From Pseudomonas sp. LB-090624 (GTDB taxonomy: Bacteria; Pseudomonadota; Gammaproteobacteria; Pseudomonadales; Pseudomonadaceae): 64,000 nt of DNA. The position numbers and the translations under genes were made by a program. Below, piece after piece: positions 1-8,227 of this stretch. The stretch covers positions 1 to 64,000 of the forward strand of contig NZ_QJRL01000003.1 of the NCBI RefSeq assembly GCF_003205205.1, read 5' to 3'. The notes beneath the pieces are model-generated. The model was not told where the DNA came from and made no database searches. It saw nothing but the letters and a program-made list of their open reading frames with translations. The first letter of the stretch is position 1. Each line of letters begins with the position of its first letter.

Positions 1-2
1 TC

Positions 3-107
3 GACCTGATCCACTACGGCCAATTTAAAAGTCAGCGAGTAATCACGCTGTGTTCGCTTCACACCATGCACCATCGAGCTCTCCAGATTCTCGGGGGAAA
101 GGTGTAA
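3..107 (+). CDS. Possible C-terminal end of a gene entering from the left
   Basis: The frame beginning at base 3 is open to a TAA at 105-107 and would encode about 34 residues rich in His, Leu and Arg, ending LQILGGKV. I do not recognise a family. Support comes from position only: a hairpin with a T-run on the plus strand (141-167) follows 33 bases later, as expected after a plus-strand gene. It could equally be untranslated sequence that happens to be open. Confidence 0.35.
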   Translation, partial: DLIHYGQFKSQRVITLCSLHTMHHRALQILGGKV

Positions 108-140
108 ACCTTATTCAGGACGGGACAGCAGCATGAAGAA

Positions 141-167
141 GGGAGGCCCTGGTGGCCTCCCTTTTTT
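141..167. terminator. Rho-independent terminator
   Basis: GGGAGGCC (141-148) and GGCCTCCC (154-161) form a perfect 8-bp stem with a CTGGT loop, followed by six T on the plus strand. It lies directly after the stop of the minus-strand DUF4399 gene and after a possible plus-strand gene end, so it probably serves both. The T-run favours the plus-strand direction. Confidence 0.85.
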
Positions 168-643
168 CATTTCACTTCGACAGTGATCTTCTTCGACTCC
201 ACGCTCGGCTTGAACGGCACGTGGTAACGGTCACCCAGCACCAGTTGCAGGGTGTGCTTGCCCGGGGTCAGGGTGATGCTGGTTTCAGTCTGTGCCTTAC
301 CGAAGTGCAGCACCTGCGGGCCTGCTGGCAGTGCGGTACCGGCCTCTGGCATCAGGCTGGTCGGCAGCGGCATGTCGGCTACCGGCTCTTTGTCCACATC
401 CACCAGCAGGTGGTGATGGCCGGTGTGCGGGGTCTGGTCACCGGCCGGCTTCAGGCCCATGCCCTCGATGCCGAACTTGACGGTAAAGGTCTTGTCGACC
501 GTAGCGCCATCGGCGGGGGAAACGATGACGACCTTGGCATCCTTGGGCGGCTCCTGGCTCTTCAAGGCGTCTGCGGCACTGGCGACCACCGACACTCCCA
601 TCAGCAGACCGGCTACGGCAGCACGCGAAAATAGGCTGTTCAT
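167..643 (-). CDS. DUF4399-type exported protein
   Basis: This 158-residue protein has a Sec signal peptide (basic start, hydrophobic core about residues 7-22, AxA cleavage at VASAAD). The mature part is beta-rich, with a histidine cluster (HTGHHHLLVD) and a C-terminal segment (LTPGKHTLQLVLGD) typical of the small periplasmic DUF4399 family; the biochemical role is unknown. The start is supported by GGAG seven bases upstream of the ATG. It is divergent from the binding-protein gene at 864, and the shared 220-bp region holds a strong palindrome (739-762). Confidence 0.85.
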   Translation of the reverse strand: MNSLFSRAAVAGLLMGVSVVASAADALKSQEPPKDAKVVIVSPADGATVDKTFTVKFGIEGMGLKPAGDQTPHTGHHHLLVDVDKEPVADMPLPTSLMPEAGTALPAGPQVLHFGKAQTETSITLTPGKHTLQLVLGDRYHVPFKPSVESKKITVEVK

Positions 644-738
644 TCACTTCTCCTGTGATTCACTTATTGACCGCCGCAATAGTCCAGCGGCAGCGGTGTT
701 TCACCTTAGTTGAAATATTCGCCAAGGTGTTCACATTG

Positions 739-762
739 CCTGACAGAAATATTTCCGTCAGG
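739..762. promoter_or_regulatory. 24-bp near-perfect palindrome in a divergent promoter region
   Basis: CCTGAC (739-744) and GTCAGG (757-762) flank the perfect palindrome GAAATATTTC (746-755). The whole 24 bases are symmetric except for one base pair. There is no loop, which suits a dimeric DNA-binding protein better than an RNA hairpin. A related half-site, GAAATATT, occurs at 712-719, and CACCTT/AAGGTG arms lie at 702-707 and 724-729. It sits between the divergent genes at 643 and 864, so it may control either or both. The regulator is unknown. Confidence 0.6.
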
Positions 763-863
763 GTTAAACAATGCCGAGGCTTCAGGGTCATAGGCTGCGC
801 TCGACCATGGCGAGGAAGAAAGCCATGGCGAAAGTTATTCATCTGCGAAAAAAAGGGGCATTC

Positions 864-1352
864 ATGCGTTCGACCATAGGGGTACTGCTGGCAGTACTGA
901 TCAGTCCATTGGCCCAAGCGGAGCTGATCGACGAAATCGCCGACCGGGGTGAACTGCGCATTGCCGTACAGGCCAACAATCAGCCGTACGCCTTCAAGCA
1001 AGACGACCACCTGACCGGGTTCGACATTGAGTTTGGCCAGGACCTGGCCAAGGAGCTGGACTTGCGCGCCGAGTTCGTCGAAACCCCGGCAGCCGATGTG
1101 CTGCCCGGTGTCGAAAGCGGCAAGTACGACATCGCACTCACACCGTCTATTGAATCGCTCACCGTTGACGGCCCGCTCGATGTGAGCCAGCCGTTTGGCG
1201 AGCAGAAACTGGTGATCCCGTTCCAGAAGGACAACCCGGCTTTCGAAAGCGCGGTGAACAATGCCCTGCAGCGGTTGAAAGACAGCGGCCGCACTGCCGA
1301 ACTGGAGCAGAAGTGGTTCAAGGGTGTGCAGGAGACTGCAGCCGGGCAGTAA
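864..1352 (+). CDS. Shortened periplasmic solute-binding protein (family 3, lobe II missing)
   Basis: This 162-residue protein has a signal peptide ending at about residue 19 (PLAQA|ELIDE). It has the hallmark start of family-3 (PF00497) amino-acid-binding proteins: RGELRIAVQ, then GFDIEFGQDLAKEL and GKYDIALTPSIES. Family members have about 250 residues. Here the chain passes from the first half of lobe I (about residues 20-113) almost directly into the C-terminal helix of lobe I (AVNNALQRLKDSGRTAELEQKWF), without the roughly 90-residue lobe II. The frame is intact, so this is not a simple frameshift. The start at 864 is chosen for AGGGG five bases upstream; an upstream in-frame ATG at 771 would bury the signal peptide. 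No transporter genes are adjacent. Ligand and function are uncertain. Confidence 0.8.
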   Translation: MRSTIGVLLAVLISPLAQAELIDEIADRGELRIAVQANNQPYAFKQDDHLTGFDIEFGQDLAKELDLRAEFVETPAADVLPGVESGKYDIALTPSIESLTVDGPLDVSQPFGEQKLVIPFQKDNPAFESAVNNALQRLKDSGRTAELEQKWFKGVQETAAGQ

Positions 1353-1373
1353 GATTCTTATCGCCTGCACTGG

Positions 1374-1432
1374 CCTCTTCGCGGGGGTGCGTGCTATCCC
1401 CGTGGGAGCGGGCTCACCCGCGACGGGGCCGG
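1374..1432. repeat. REP-like palindromic element
   Basis: The stretch has the core of Pseudomonas REP elements, GTGGGAGCGGGCTCACCCGCGA, preceded by a degenerate copy (CTTCGCGGGGG). It lies between the convergent binding-protein gene and the DUF523 gene and may act as a transcription end. The left copy is imperfect. Confidence 0.6.
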
Positions 1433-1439
1433 CACAGGT

Positions 1440-1943
1440 TTAACCTGAAAGCTCAGCCAGGGCCCGCTGCGCCTGTTCCAGCTCCAGCTCGCTGAACACC
1501 TGCACCCCCGCCCGCCGTAGCAATGCCGTGGTCACCCCTTCGCCCGTCACCTTCACCCCACTGAACGTGCCGTCATAGGTCAGCCGGTTGCCACAGGAAG
1601 GGCTGCCCGACTTCAGCACCGCCACGCCAATGCCATGCCGCCGCACCAACTCCAGCGCCAGCTGCGCACCGGCCAGAAACTCGGCAGTGACATTTCCACC
1701 CGTCACGGTAATCACCTGCGCGTCACCATCAAGCACCTTGCCGCCCTGCCCACCCGGGATCTCCGCTGGCGGGCGCGGGGTCGGCAACCCCCCGGCGACT
1801 TCCGGGCACAATGGCACCACGCGCCCTTCGGCCTGCCACTGCTGCAACAGGTCTGGGTGGCCACTGGCTCGGCCGTCATAGCGCACCGGCTGCCCCAACA
1901 GGCAGGCACTGACAAGCACCTTGGGCAAATCAGAACGGGTCAT
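1440..1943 (-). CDS. DUF523 (YbbK-like) family protein
   Basis: The 167-residue protein has all DUF523 signatures: VSACLLGQPVRYDG near the start, LCPEVAGGLPTPRPPAE around residues 45-61, and LKSGSPSCG around residue 112. The conserved cysteines (in ACLLG, LCPE and PSCG) suggest metal or iron-sulfur binding, but no function is established for the stand-alone form. Its start overlaps the end of the upstream 2OG-oxygenase gene by 14 bases, so the two are very likely cotranscribed and translationally coupled. Confidence 0.88.
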   Translation of the reverse strand: MTRSDLPKVLVSACLLGQPVRYDGRASGHPDLLQQWQAEGRVVPLCPEVAGGLPTPRPPAEIPGGQGGKVLDGDAQVITVTGGNVTAEFLAGAQLALELVRRHGIGVAVLKSGSPSCGNRLTYDGTFSGVKVTGEGVTTALLRRAGVQVFSELELEQAQRALAELSG

Positions 1944-2553
1944 TGCCCCGACGCCTGAACCAGCCGGTCAACGATAGGCGTTCGCGCCCGGCCGGCAGCA
2001 CTTCGTGAGGCACCTCGCCCGACAGGAACACCACCAGGCAACCCGCCACCGGCTCGACATCATGCTCGATACCGTCCGCGAGGAACATGCGCAACTGCCC
2101 GCCATCCTGCGGCTGCCAGCCCTCGTTCAGATAAAGCACCGCCGAGACCATGCGCCGGTCGTCGTCGCGAAAGCGGTCCAGATGGCGGCGGTAGAATGCC
2201 CCCGGCGGGTACAAAGCGAAGTGGCACTCGAAATCTTCCAGACCGAGGAACAGCCCCTGGTTGATGGCCTGGCGCAACTGGTCCATGGCGCCCAGGTACT
2301 GGTCGCAAGCCTCGGCCTGCCCGGGGTCGATCCACTGGATCTGGTCGCCACGAATGGTCTCGCGCACCTCCTGGGCATCACCGCGCCCCACCCCGGCCGG
2401 GTTGAGTTCGCCTTCGGCGTCACGGCGCCGGCACTCGGCCGCCAGCGCGCGCACGAGGTCGCCCGGCAGGAAGAGCGCCTGCTGGGACCAGCCATGGGTG
2501 GCCAAATCGTCTACGACGGCCGCAAGCATCGGGTTTTCAGGGGAAGTGTGCAT
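1930..2553 (-). CDS. 2OG-Fe(II) oxygenase family protein
   Basis: About 207 residues. The C-terminal half has the prolyl-4-hydroxylase-like double-stranded beta-helix: an HLDRFRDDDRRMVSAVLYLNEGW segment supplies the first His and Asp of the Fe(II) triad, a distal histidine lies in EVPHEVLP, and the following R(x)5TGW (RERLSLTGWFRR) would bind 2-oxoglutarate. The substrate is unknown. Start choice is uncertain: the ATG at 2553 (MHTSPEN) is used, but ATGs at 2562, 2565 and 2571 are in frame, and AAGG upstream would suit 2565 best. It is the first gene of a two-gene unit with the DUF523 gene and is divergent from the DUF2059 gene. Confidence 0.85.
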   Translation of the reverse strand: MHTSPENPMLAAVVDDLATHGWSQQALFLPGDLVRALAAECRRRDAEGELNPAGVGRGDAQEVRETIRGDQIQWIDPGQAEACDQYLGAMDQLRQAINQGLFLGLEDFECHFALYPPGAFYRRHLDRFRDDDRRMVSAVLYLNEGWQPQDGGQLRMFLADGIEHDVEPVAGCLVVFLSGEVPHEVLPAGRERLSLTGWFRRRGNDPF

Positions 2554-2675
2554 GGCGCGCATCATATCCATTCGCCTTGTCGGCGCACAGCGCCACTTGG
2601 CCGAGAAACACGCGGATATCTCGACAAACCGGCGCCGGGCCAAGGACAATAGCCACCTGCCGACAGGAGTCCTGA

Positions 2676-3428
2676 ATGCGCCGTCTGTTTTCCCTGATTC
2701 TGCTGATGATCTGCACCACGCCTGTCTGGGCAGACAACCTGGATCAACTGTACAAGGCCGCCGGCTGGCCCGACCAGCGCGCCCACTTCAACGATGCCCT
2801 GACCGCCGCCCAGCAGCGCTACCGCAACAGTTTGCCACCCGCCGTATACCAGGCGCTGGTCAACAACAGCAACCAGCGCTTCCAGGCCCAGGCGGTGGAC
2901 CGTCGCGCCCAGGCAAAACTGCGCGCCAGCCTGGCCAACCCGGCACCGGCCCTGGCGTTCTTCCAGTCGCCGCTGGGGCGCAAGGTGGTGGCGGCCGAGC
3001 TCAAGGCCACGCGCAAGGACGAACTGGCCAAAAATGCCAAGGGCCTGCCGAAAATCCAGGCCAGCGACGACCGCCTGCTGGTCATCGGCCATCTGGCCCA
3101 GGCCCTGCCAGCACGTGAGGCCGGTGCCGAAGTCAGCCTGGCCATTGCCGGCGTGGCCGCCGACAGCCTGAGCTCGATGATCCCCGGCCTGTTCGGCGGC
3201 GGCCAGGCCCAGGGCCTGCTCGACGGCCAGCGCCAGCGGTTGATGGGGCAGATTGGCGAAGACCTCAACAACACCCTTCTCTACGTCTACCGCGACCTGA
3301 CCGACGCCGAGCTGGAAGAGTTCGCCACTTTTGCCGAATCCCCCGACGGCAAGGCCTATTACCAGGCTGCCTTGGCCGCTGTGCGTGCCGGCCTGGCGGT
3401 TGGCCAGAGCAGCAACGACCTGAAGTGA
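2676..3428 (+). CDS. DUF2059 exported protein
   Basis: 250 residues with a clear signal peptide (MRRLFSLILLMICTTPVWA|DN). The body is helical and alanine-rich. It ends in the DUF2059-type segment LTDAELEEFATFAESPDGKAYYQAALAAVRAGL (about residues 208-240), found in periplasmic proteins of unknown role. AGGAG lies six bases before the ATG. It is convergent with the hydrolase gene that ends at 3429, with no intergenic space. Confidence 0.85.
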   Translation: MRRLFSLILLMICTTPVWADNLDQLYKAAGWPDQRAHFNDALTAAQQRYRNSLPPAVYQALVNNSNQRFQAQAVDRRAQAKLRASLANPAPALAFFQSPLGRKVVAAELKATRKDELAKNAKGLPKIQASDDRLLVIGHLAQALPAREAGAEVSLAIAGVAADSLSSMIPGLFGGGQAQGLLDGQRQRLMGQIGEDLNNTLLYVYRDLTDAELEEFATFAESPDGKAYYQAALAAVRAGLAVGQSSNDLK

Positions 3429-4370
3429 TCAGCCAAGGTGCTGGTCGATGAAGTCGAAGTAGCGCTGGCGAATGCCCGGCAGCTCGTTGGCCAGATGGTG
3501 ACGCGCTTCGGGCAGCATCAGTATCTGCGGCTCGGCGAATTTGGCCTTCAGCACTTCAAGGTTGTAGGGCCAGTCCACCGTACCATCGGCCTCACCCTGC
3601 ACGATCAATGGCCGCCGCGTACTGCGTGGCGCGGCCTCGATGCGTTTGACCCAGGCAATCAAGGCGCCCACCCAGGCGGTTGGTAGCCGGCGCGGTTGCA
3701 GCGGGTCTGCCTCAAGAAACGGCAGAAAGGCCGGATCGTTGGTGTTCTCGCTGAAGCGTCGCTCGATGCCGTTGACGAAGTGGCGCAGCACGCGATAGCT
3801 GAACTTCGACCAACGCCAGGAACAGGGCCGCACCAGCGGGGCCAGCAGGATGACCTGGCCATCGACAGGGCTGCGCGCGCCCTGGTACAGCAGATGATCC
3901 ACGGCAATCGCGCCGCCGGTGCTTTGCCCGCACAGGTGCCACGGGTGCGGTAGCTGCAACGTACTCGCCTGGTAGAACAGGGCCTCCAGCACCTGCTGAT
4001 ACACCGCAAAGTCACTGATACTGGCGCGCTCGCCGCTGGACAACCCATGGCCGGGCAGGTCGCAGCTGACTACCGCAAAACCCTGCTTGAGCGCCCACTC
4101 GATCACGTGCCGATACAGGCCCATGTGGTCGTAATAGCCGTGCAACAGGAACAGCGTCGCGCTTGGCTGCTCGGGCAGCCATGCCTGCGCGACCAGGTCG
4201 AACCCCGCGGCCTGAAAGCTGCCCAGCCAGCTGTGTGCCGGTAGGTTCAGGCCATAGAAACGCTGGTAGTCCTGCGCTTGTGCCGACAGAGGCTGGCGAG
4301 TGGTGAACGGCGCCAGGCTGGTGCGCAGGCGGTCGGGGTGAAAGGCAGGGGGCATCGGGTACATCCACAT
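3429..4370 (-). CDS. Alpha/beta hydrolase, monoacylglycerol-lipase-like
   Basis: About 313 residues with a serine-hydrolase fold of the Hydrolase_4 (monoacylglycerol lipase / lysophospholipase) type. Visible elements are the oxyanion-hole strand LFLLHGYYDHMG, DLPGHGLSSGER, the nucleophile elbow CGQSTGG, an acid in QGEADGTVD, and the catalytic His in EARHHLANE near the C terminus. No signal peptide is seen, so it is presumably cytoplasmic. The start at 4370 (MWMYPMPP) is preferred over the upstream ATG at 4454, which would run into the divergent gene's upstream region; no strong ribosome site helps the choice. The substrate is not known. Confidence 0.85.
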   Translation of the reverse strand: MWMYPMPPAFHPDRLRTSLAPFTTRQPLSAQAQDYQRFYGLNLPAHSWLGSFQAAGFDLVAQAWLPEQPSATLFLLHGYYDHMGLYRHVIEWALKQGFAVVSCDLPGHGLSSGERASISDFAVYQQVLEALFYQASTLQLPHPWHLCGQSTGGAIAVDHLLYQGARSPVDGQVILLAPLVRPCSWRWSKFSYRVLRHFVNGIERRFSENTNDPAFLPFLEADPLQPRRLPTAWVGALIAWVKRIEAAPRSTRRPLIVQGEADGTVDWPYNLEVLKAKFAEPQILMLPEARHHLANELPGIRQRYFDFIDQHLG

Positions 4371-4512
4371 TGATGCAAGTATTGATCTGGAATCTTCAGC
4401 TCTGGCCGGCGCCATGGCAAGCTTGCTCACCTTTGCACAATCATCACCGATCAAACTGTTGGATCAACTGTCTTGCACAAAGCCTGCTCCCACAAAGGGC
4501 CATCGACTCTTC

Positions 4513-5082
4513 ATGAATAGCCGAATCATCAAACCGCTGTGCACGGTAATCGCCTTGTTGGTCGGCGCAGTCATCCTCTGGCAGGCCTACACCACCTTCC
4601 AGGCCCGCTACCTGCGCCCGTTCGACAACCAGGCCACGCTGTTCGACGGCAGCCAACTGCAACTACCTGTAGGGCTGGCCGGCCCCGGCCCGGTTCGTGT
4701 GGTGCATTTCTGGGACCCGGCGTGCCCGTGCAATGTCGGCAACCAGCAGCACCTGGGCGACCTGGTGAGCCAGTTCGCAGGCCACGGCGTTACCTTCCAC
4801 GTGCTGCAAAAGCCCGGTAGCCACGGCCAGCTACCGGCTAACCTCGGCAGCTTGCAACCCATCACCGATCTGCCCGGCAGCCAGCACCTGCCCGCTTCCC
4901 CGGCCGTAGCCATCTGGGACCAGCAAGGCCGCCTGGCCTACTTTGGCCCGTACAGCGAAGGCGCGGTGTGCAACGCCAGCAACAGCTTCATCGAACCAAT
5001 CCTCAGGGCCCTGCTCGACGGCCGCCAGGTCAGCGCCTCCAATACCCTGGCCGTGGGCTGCTACTGCCCTTGGGCGGGCTGA
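4513..5082 (+). CDS. Membrane-anchored thioredoxin-fold protein
   Basis: About 189 residues. One N-terminal membrane segment (about residues 9-24, CTVIALLVGAVILWQAY) is followed by a periplasmic domain with a thioredoxin-like start: VRVVHFWDPACPCN, where a CPC triad replaces the usual CxxC. Further on are PASPAVAIWDQQGRLAYFGPYS, the cis-Pro strand typical of thioredoxin folds, and two extra C-terminal cysteines (VGCYCPWAG). A redox or metal role is plausible but unproven. The start at 4513 is chosen because it directly precedes the anchor. Its end overlaps the convergent acetyltransferase gene by 22 bases. Confidence 0.75.
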   Translation: MNSRIIKPLCTVIALLVGAVILWQAYTTFQARYLRPFDNQATLFDGSQLQLPVGLAGPGPVRVVHFWDPACPCNVGNQQHLGDLVSQFAGHGVTFHVLQKPGSHGQLPANLGSLQPITDLPGSQHLPASPAVAIWDQQGRLAYFGPYSEGAVCNASNSFIEPILRALLDGRQVSASNTLAVGCYCPWAG

Positions 5083-5627
5083 CGCACCCGCGCAGGGTTA
5101 CCCACCACCGTCGCACCCGCCGGCACGTCCCGGGTTACCACGCTGCCGGCGCCGACCACAGCATTGTCGCCAATGGTCACCCCCGGCAGGATGATCGCCG
5201 CACCGCCAATCCACACGTTGTCGCCGATCGTCACCGGCCGCCCACTCTCCAGGCCACTGCGCCGCACTTCAGGGTCAAGCGGATGGTCCGCCGCGTAGAT
5301 TTGCACATTGGGACCGATCTGGCAGTGGTCGCCGATACGCACGGGCACCACGTCGAGGATCACGCAGTTGAAGTTCACGAAGGTATTGCGGCCGACACTG
5401 ATGTTGTAGCCGTAGTCGCAATAGAACGGCGGGCGAATCACTGTGCCTTCGCCGACGTGATTGAAGTGCTCGACCAACAGCCCATGACGCGCATCATTGA
5501 GCAGTTCGACACTGCCGTTGTAGTGATTCATCCAGTGCTTGTTGGCGATCTGCTCGGCTTGCAGCTCGGGGCAGCCAGCGTGGTAGAGCTGGCCGGAGAG
5601 CATTTTCTGTTTTTCGCTGAGGGACAT
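5061..5627 (-). CDS. Maltose/galactoside O-acetyltransferase-like protein
   Basis: 188 residues. The N-terminal Mac domain (MSLSEKQKMLSGQLYHAGCPEL) is followed by left-handed beta-helix hexapeptide repeats, including GRNTFVNFNCVILD, IGDHCQIGPNVQIYAADHPLD (catalytic His region) and VWIGGAAIILPGVTIGDNAVVGAGSVVTRDVP. This matches the NodL/LacA/Maa acetyl-CoA-dependent sugar acetyltransferases of about 185 residues. The sugar acceptor cannot be told from sequence. GGAG six bases before the ATG supports the start at 5627 over the ATG at 5714. It is divergent from the acylase gene. Confidence 0.9.
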   Translation of the reverse strand: MSLSEKQKMLSGQLYHAGCPELQAEQIANKHWMNHYNGSVELLNDARHGLLVEHFNHVGEGTVIRPPFYCDYGYNISVGRNTFVNFNCVILDVVPVRIGDHCQIGPNVQIYAADHPLDPEVRRSGLESGRPVTIGDNVWIGGAAIILPGVTIGDNAVVGAGSVVTRDVPAGATVVGNPARVRQPAQGQ

Positions 5628-5712
5628 GGAAACTCCTTTGGGGGCTATGCTCTGTTCGCGAATCCACCGATGATCGGACCTTATTTTCTGCTTGAACGCA
5701 CAAGGAGTCTGC

Positions 5713-8076
5713 ATGAAGCGCAGCCTGACCCTGCTGGCCGTGGTGGTTGCCGTGGCCGCCGGCGCCGGTTACTGGTACGTGCAGGGCAAGCTGCCGCGAC
5801 GCGAAGGCGAGGTCGCCATCGCGGGCCTGCAAGCGCCGGTCAGCGTACGCTATGACGCCCGTGGTGTGCCGCACCTGCAGGCACAGAGCGAGCCAGACCT
5901 GTACCGCGCCCTGGGCTACGTGCACGCCCAGGACCGGTTGTTCCAGATGGAGATCATGCGCCGCCTGGCGCGTGGCGAGCTGGCCGAAGTACTGGGCAAC
6001 AAGCTGCTGCCCACCGACACCCTGTTCCGCAGCCTGCGCATACGCGAGCAGGCCGCGCTGATGGCCAAGCGTCAGGACCCGCAGTCGCCCGCCGGGCAGG
6101 CCCTGCAAGCCTACCTGGAGGGGGTCAACAGTTGGCAGGCCAGCCACCCCAAGCCGATGGAATTCGACCTGCTCGGCATCACCCCACGCCCGTTCACCGC
6201 CGAGGACACACTCAGCATCGCCGGCTACCTGGCCTACAGTTTCGCCGCAGCGTTCCGCACCGAACCGGCGCTGACCTACATCCGGGATCAGCTGGGCCCC
6301 GACTACCTGAACGTCTTCGTCCAAGGCTGGCAACCCGACGGGGCGCTGGGCAAGCCGCTGGCCGCGGCCGACTGGCGCACCCTGGAAGCCCTCGCCCGCC
6401 TGAGCCACGAAGCGCTGACCGACGCCGGCATCCCCCAGTTCGAAGGCAGCAACGCATGGGCCGTTTCAGGCAGCCGTACCCGCAGTGGCAAGCCATTGCT
6501 GGCCGGCGACCCACACATCAGCTTCGCGGTGCCAGCGGTGTGGTACGAAGCTGAGCTTTCGGCGCCCGGCTTCAACCTCTATGGCTACTTCCAGGCGCTC
6601 AACCCATTCGCTCTGCTCGGCCACAACCGCGACTTCGGCTGGAGCCTGACCATGTTCCAGAACGACGACGTGGACCTGATCGCCGAGCGCAGCAACCCGG
6701 CCGACCCCAGCCAGGTCATGGTCGGCGGTAAATGGCAGGCGCTGGAAAAAACCGAGCAACAGATTGCGGTCAAAGGCGAAACGCCGGTCACCATCAGCCT
6801 GCGCCGCTCGCCCCATGGCCCGATCGTCAACGACGTGCTGGGCAACACCGCCGGGGCCACGCCAATCGCCATGTGGTGGGCGTTCCTGGAAACCGAAAAC
6901 CCGATCCTCGACGGTTTCTACCAGCTCAACCGCGCCGACACCCTGGCCAAGATGCGTGAGGCCGCAGGCAAGGTTCACGCACCAGGCCTGAACTTTGTCT
7001 GGGCCAACGCCCGCGGCGATATTGGCTGGTGGGCGGCGGCGAAGCTACCGATACGTCCGGACGGCGTCGACCCAGGGTTCATCCTCGACGGCGCCAGCAC
7101 GCAAGCCGACAAGCTCGGTTTCTACCCGTTCAGCGTCAACCCGCAGCAGGAGAACCCGACACAAGGCTACATCGTCTCGGCCAACTACCAGCCGGCAGCG
7201 GCGGTGCCGGTACCGGGTTACTACAACCTGCCCGACCGTGGCCGCCAGCTCGATCGCTACCTGGCCAACCCTGACGTGAAGTGGGACACCCAGAACAGCC
7301 AGGCGCTACAACTGGACACCGCCAGCGCCTATGGCCCGCGTACCCTGGCCCCACTGCTGGCAACCCTGCGCGGTATAGCCGTAGGTGACGAAGAGAAGGA
7401 GCTGGTCGAGCAACTGGCGGCCTGGGCTGGCGACTACCCGCTGGACTCGACCACTGCCACGCTGTTCAACCAGTTTCTCTACGAATTGGCGTTCGCGGCC
7501 CTGCATGACGAACTGGGCGACACCTGGTTCCCGGTACTGATCAGCACCCGAGCCATCGACGACGCCCTGCCGCGGCTGGCGGCAGATGCCGATTCACCTT
7601 GGTGGAACACCCGTGGTGGCAACCAGCGTACCGACCGTACGGCGGTGGTGCGTACGGCATGGCAGAACAGCCTGAAGCACCTGCGCGATACGCTGGGCAA
7701 CGACCCGGCGCGCTGGCAGTGGGGCAAGGCCCATACCCTGACCCACAACCATCCACTGGGGGTGAAAAAGCCGCTGAACCTGCTGTTCAACGTTGGTGCG
7801 TTCGCGGCGCCAGGTACCCACGAGGTACCCAACAACCTCTCGGCAAAGATTGGCCCGGCGCCATGGCCGGTGACCTATGGGCCGTCTACCCGACGGTTGA
7901 TCGACTTTGCCGATGCCGGGCAGGCGCTCACCAGCAACCCGGTTGGGCAGAGTGGCGTGCCATTTGACCGGCATTACTCGGACCAGGCCGAGGGGTATGT
8001 GCAGGGGCAGTATCAGCGAGCGCAGATGGGGGTGATTCCAGCGCACAGTACCTTGCGATTGATACCAGGCGAATGA
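5713..8076 (+). CDS. Penicillin acylase family Ntn hydrolase
   Basis: 787 residues. An N-terminal hydrophobic segment (LTLLAVVVAVAAGAGYWYV) exports or anchors the proenzyme. The alpha chain has the family opening VSVRYDARGVPHLQAQSEPDLYRALGYVHAQDRLFQME. The spacer ends at FEG|SNAWAVSG: Ser246 would be the N-terminal nucleophile of the beta chain after autocleavage. LLAGDPHISF and a late RGGNQRTDRTA support the assignment. The family cleaves amides such as penicillins, cephalosporin side chains and acyl-homoserine lactones; which applies here cannot be decided from sequence. The start is set by AAGGAG upstream. It stands alone, convergent with the MetQ-like gene. Confidence 0.9.
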   Translation: MKRSLTLLAVVVAVAAGAGYWYVQGKLPRREGEVAIAGLQAPVSVRYDARGVPHLQAQSEPDLYRALGYVHAQDRLFQMEIMRRLARGELAEVLGNKLLPTDTLFRSLRIREQAALMAKRQDPQSPAGQALQAYLEGVNSWQASHPKPMEFDLLGITPRPFTAEDTLSIAGYLAYSFAAAFRTEPALTYIRDQLGPDYLNVFVQGWQPDGALGKPLAAADWRTLEALARLSHEALTDAGIPQFEGSNAWAVSGSRTRSGKPLLAGDPHISFAVPAVWYEAELSAPGFNLYGYFQALNPFALLGHNRDFGWSLTMFQNDDVDLIAERSNPADPSQVMVGGKWQALEKTEQQIAVKGETPVTISLRRSPHGPIVNDVLGNTAGATPIAMWWAFLETENPILDGFYQLNRADTLAKMREAAGKVHAPGLNFVWANARGDIGWWAAAKLPIRPDGVDPGFILDGASTQADKLGFYPFSVNPQQENPTQGYIVSANYQPAAAVPVPGYYNLPDRGRQLDRYLANPDVKWDTQNSQALQLDTASAYGPRTLAPLLATLRGIAVGDEEKELVEQLAAWAGDYPLDSTTATLFNQFLYELAFAALHDELGDTWFPVLISTRAIDDALPRLAADADSPWWNTRGGNQRTDRTAVVRTAWQNSLKHLRDTLGNDPARWQWGKAHTLTHNHPLGVKKPLNLLFNVGAFAAPGTHEVPNNLSAKIGPAPWPVTYGPSTRRLIDFADAGQALTSNPVGQSGVPFDRHYSDQAEGYVQGQYQRAQMGVIPAHSTLRLIPGE

Positions 8077-8176
8077 CGCAGAGGGTACTGCTGGTGCCGG
8101 TGGTTCTGCGTACGCCGGGCATTGTGGAATGCCTGCCTTGCGCCGCGAATGGGCCGCAGAGCGGCCCCGAAACAGA

Positions 8177-8202
8177 AACGCCGACACAAGCGTGTCGGCG
8201 TT
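8177..8202 (-). terminator. Hairpin between convergent genes
   Basis: AACGCCGACAC and GTGTCGGCGTT form a perfect 11-bp stem with a 4-base loop, 26 bases past the stop of the MetQ-like gene. On the minus strand the stem runs into TTTCTGTTTC, consistent with intrinsic termination; it may also stop plus-strand transcripts of the acylase gene. Confidence 0.75.
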
Positions 8203-8227
8203 GGTCATGCCAGGACCTGCAACCGGA

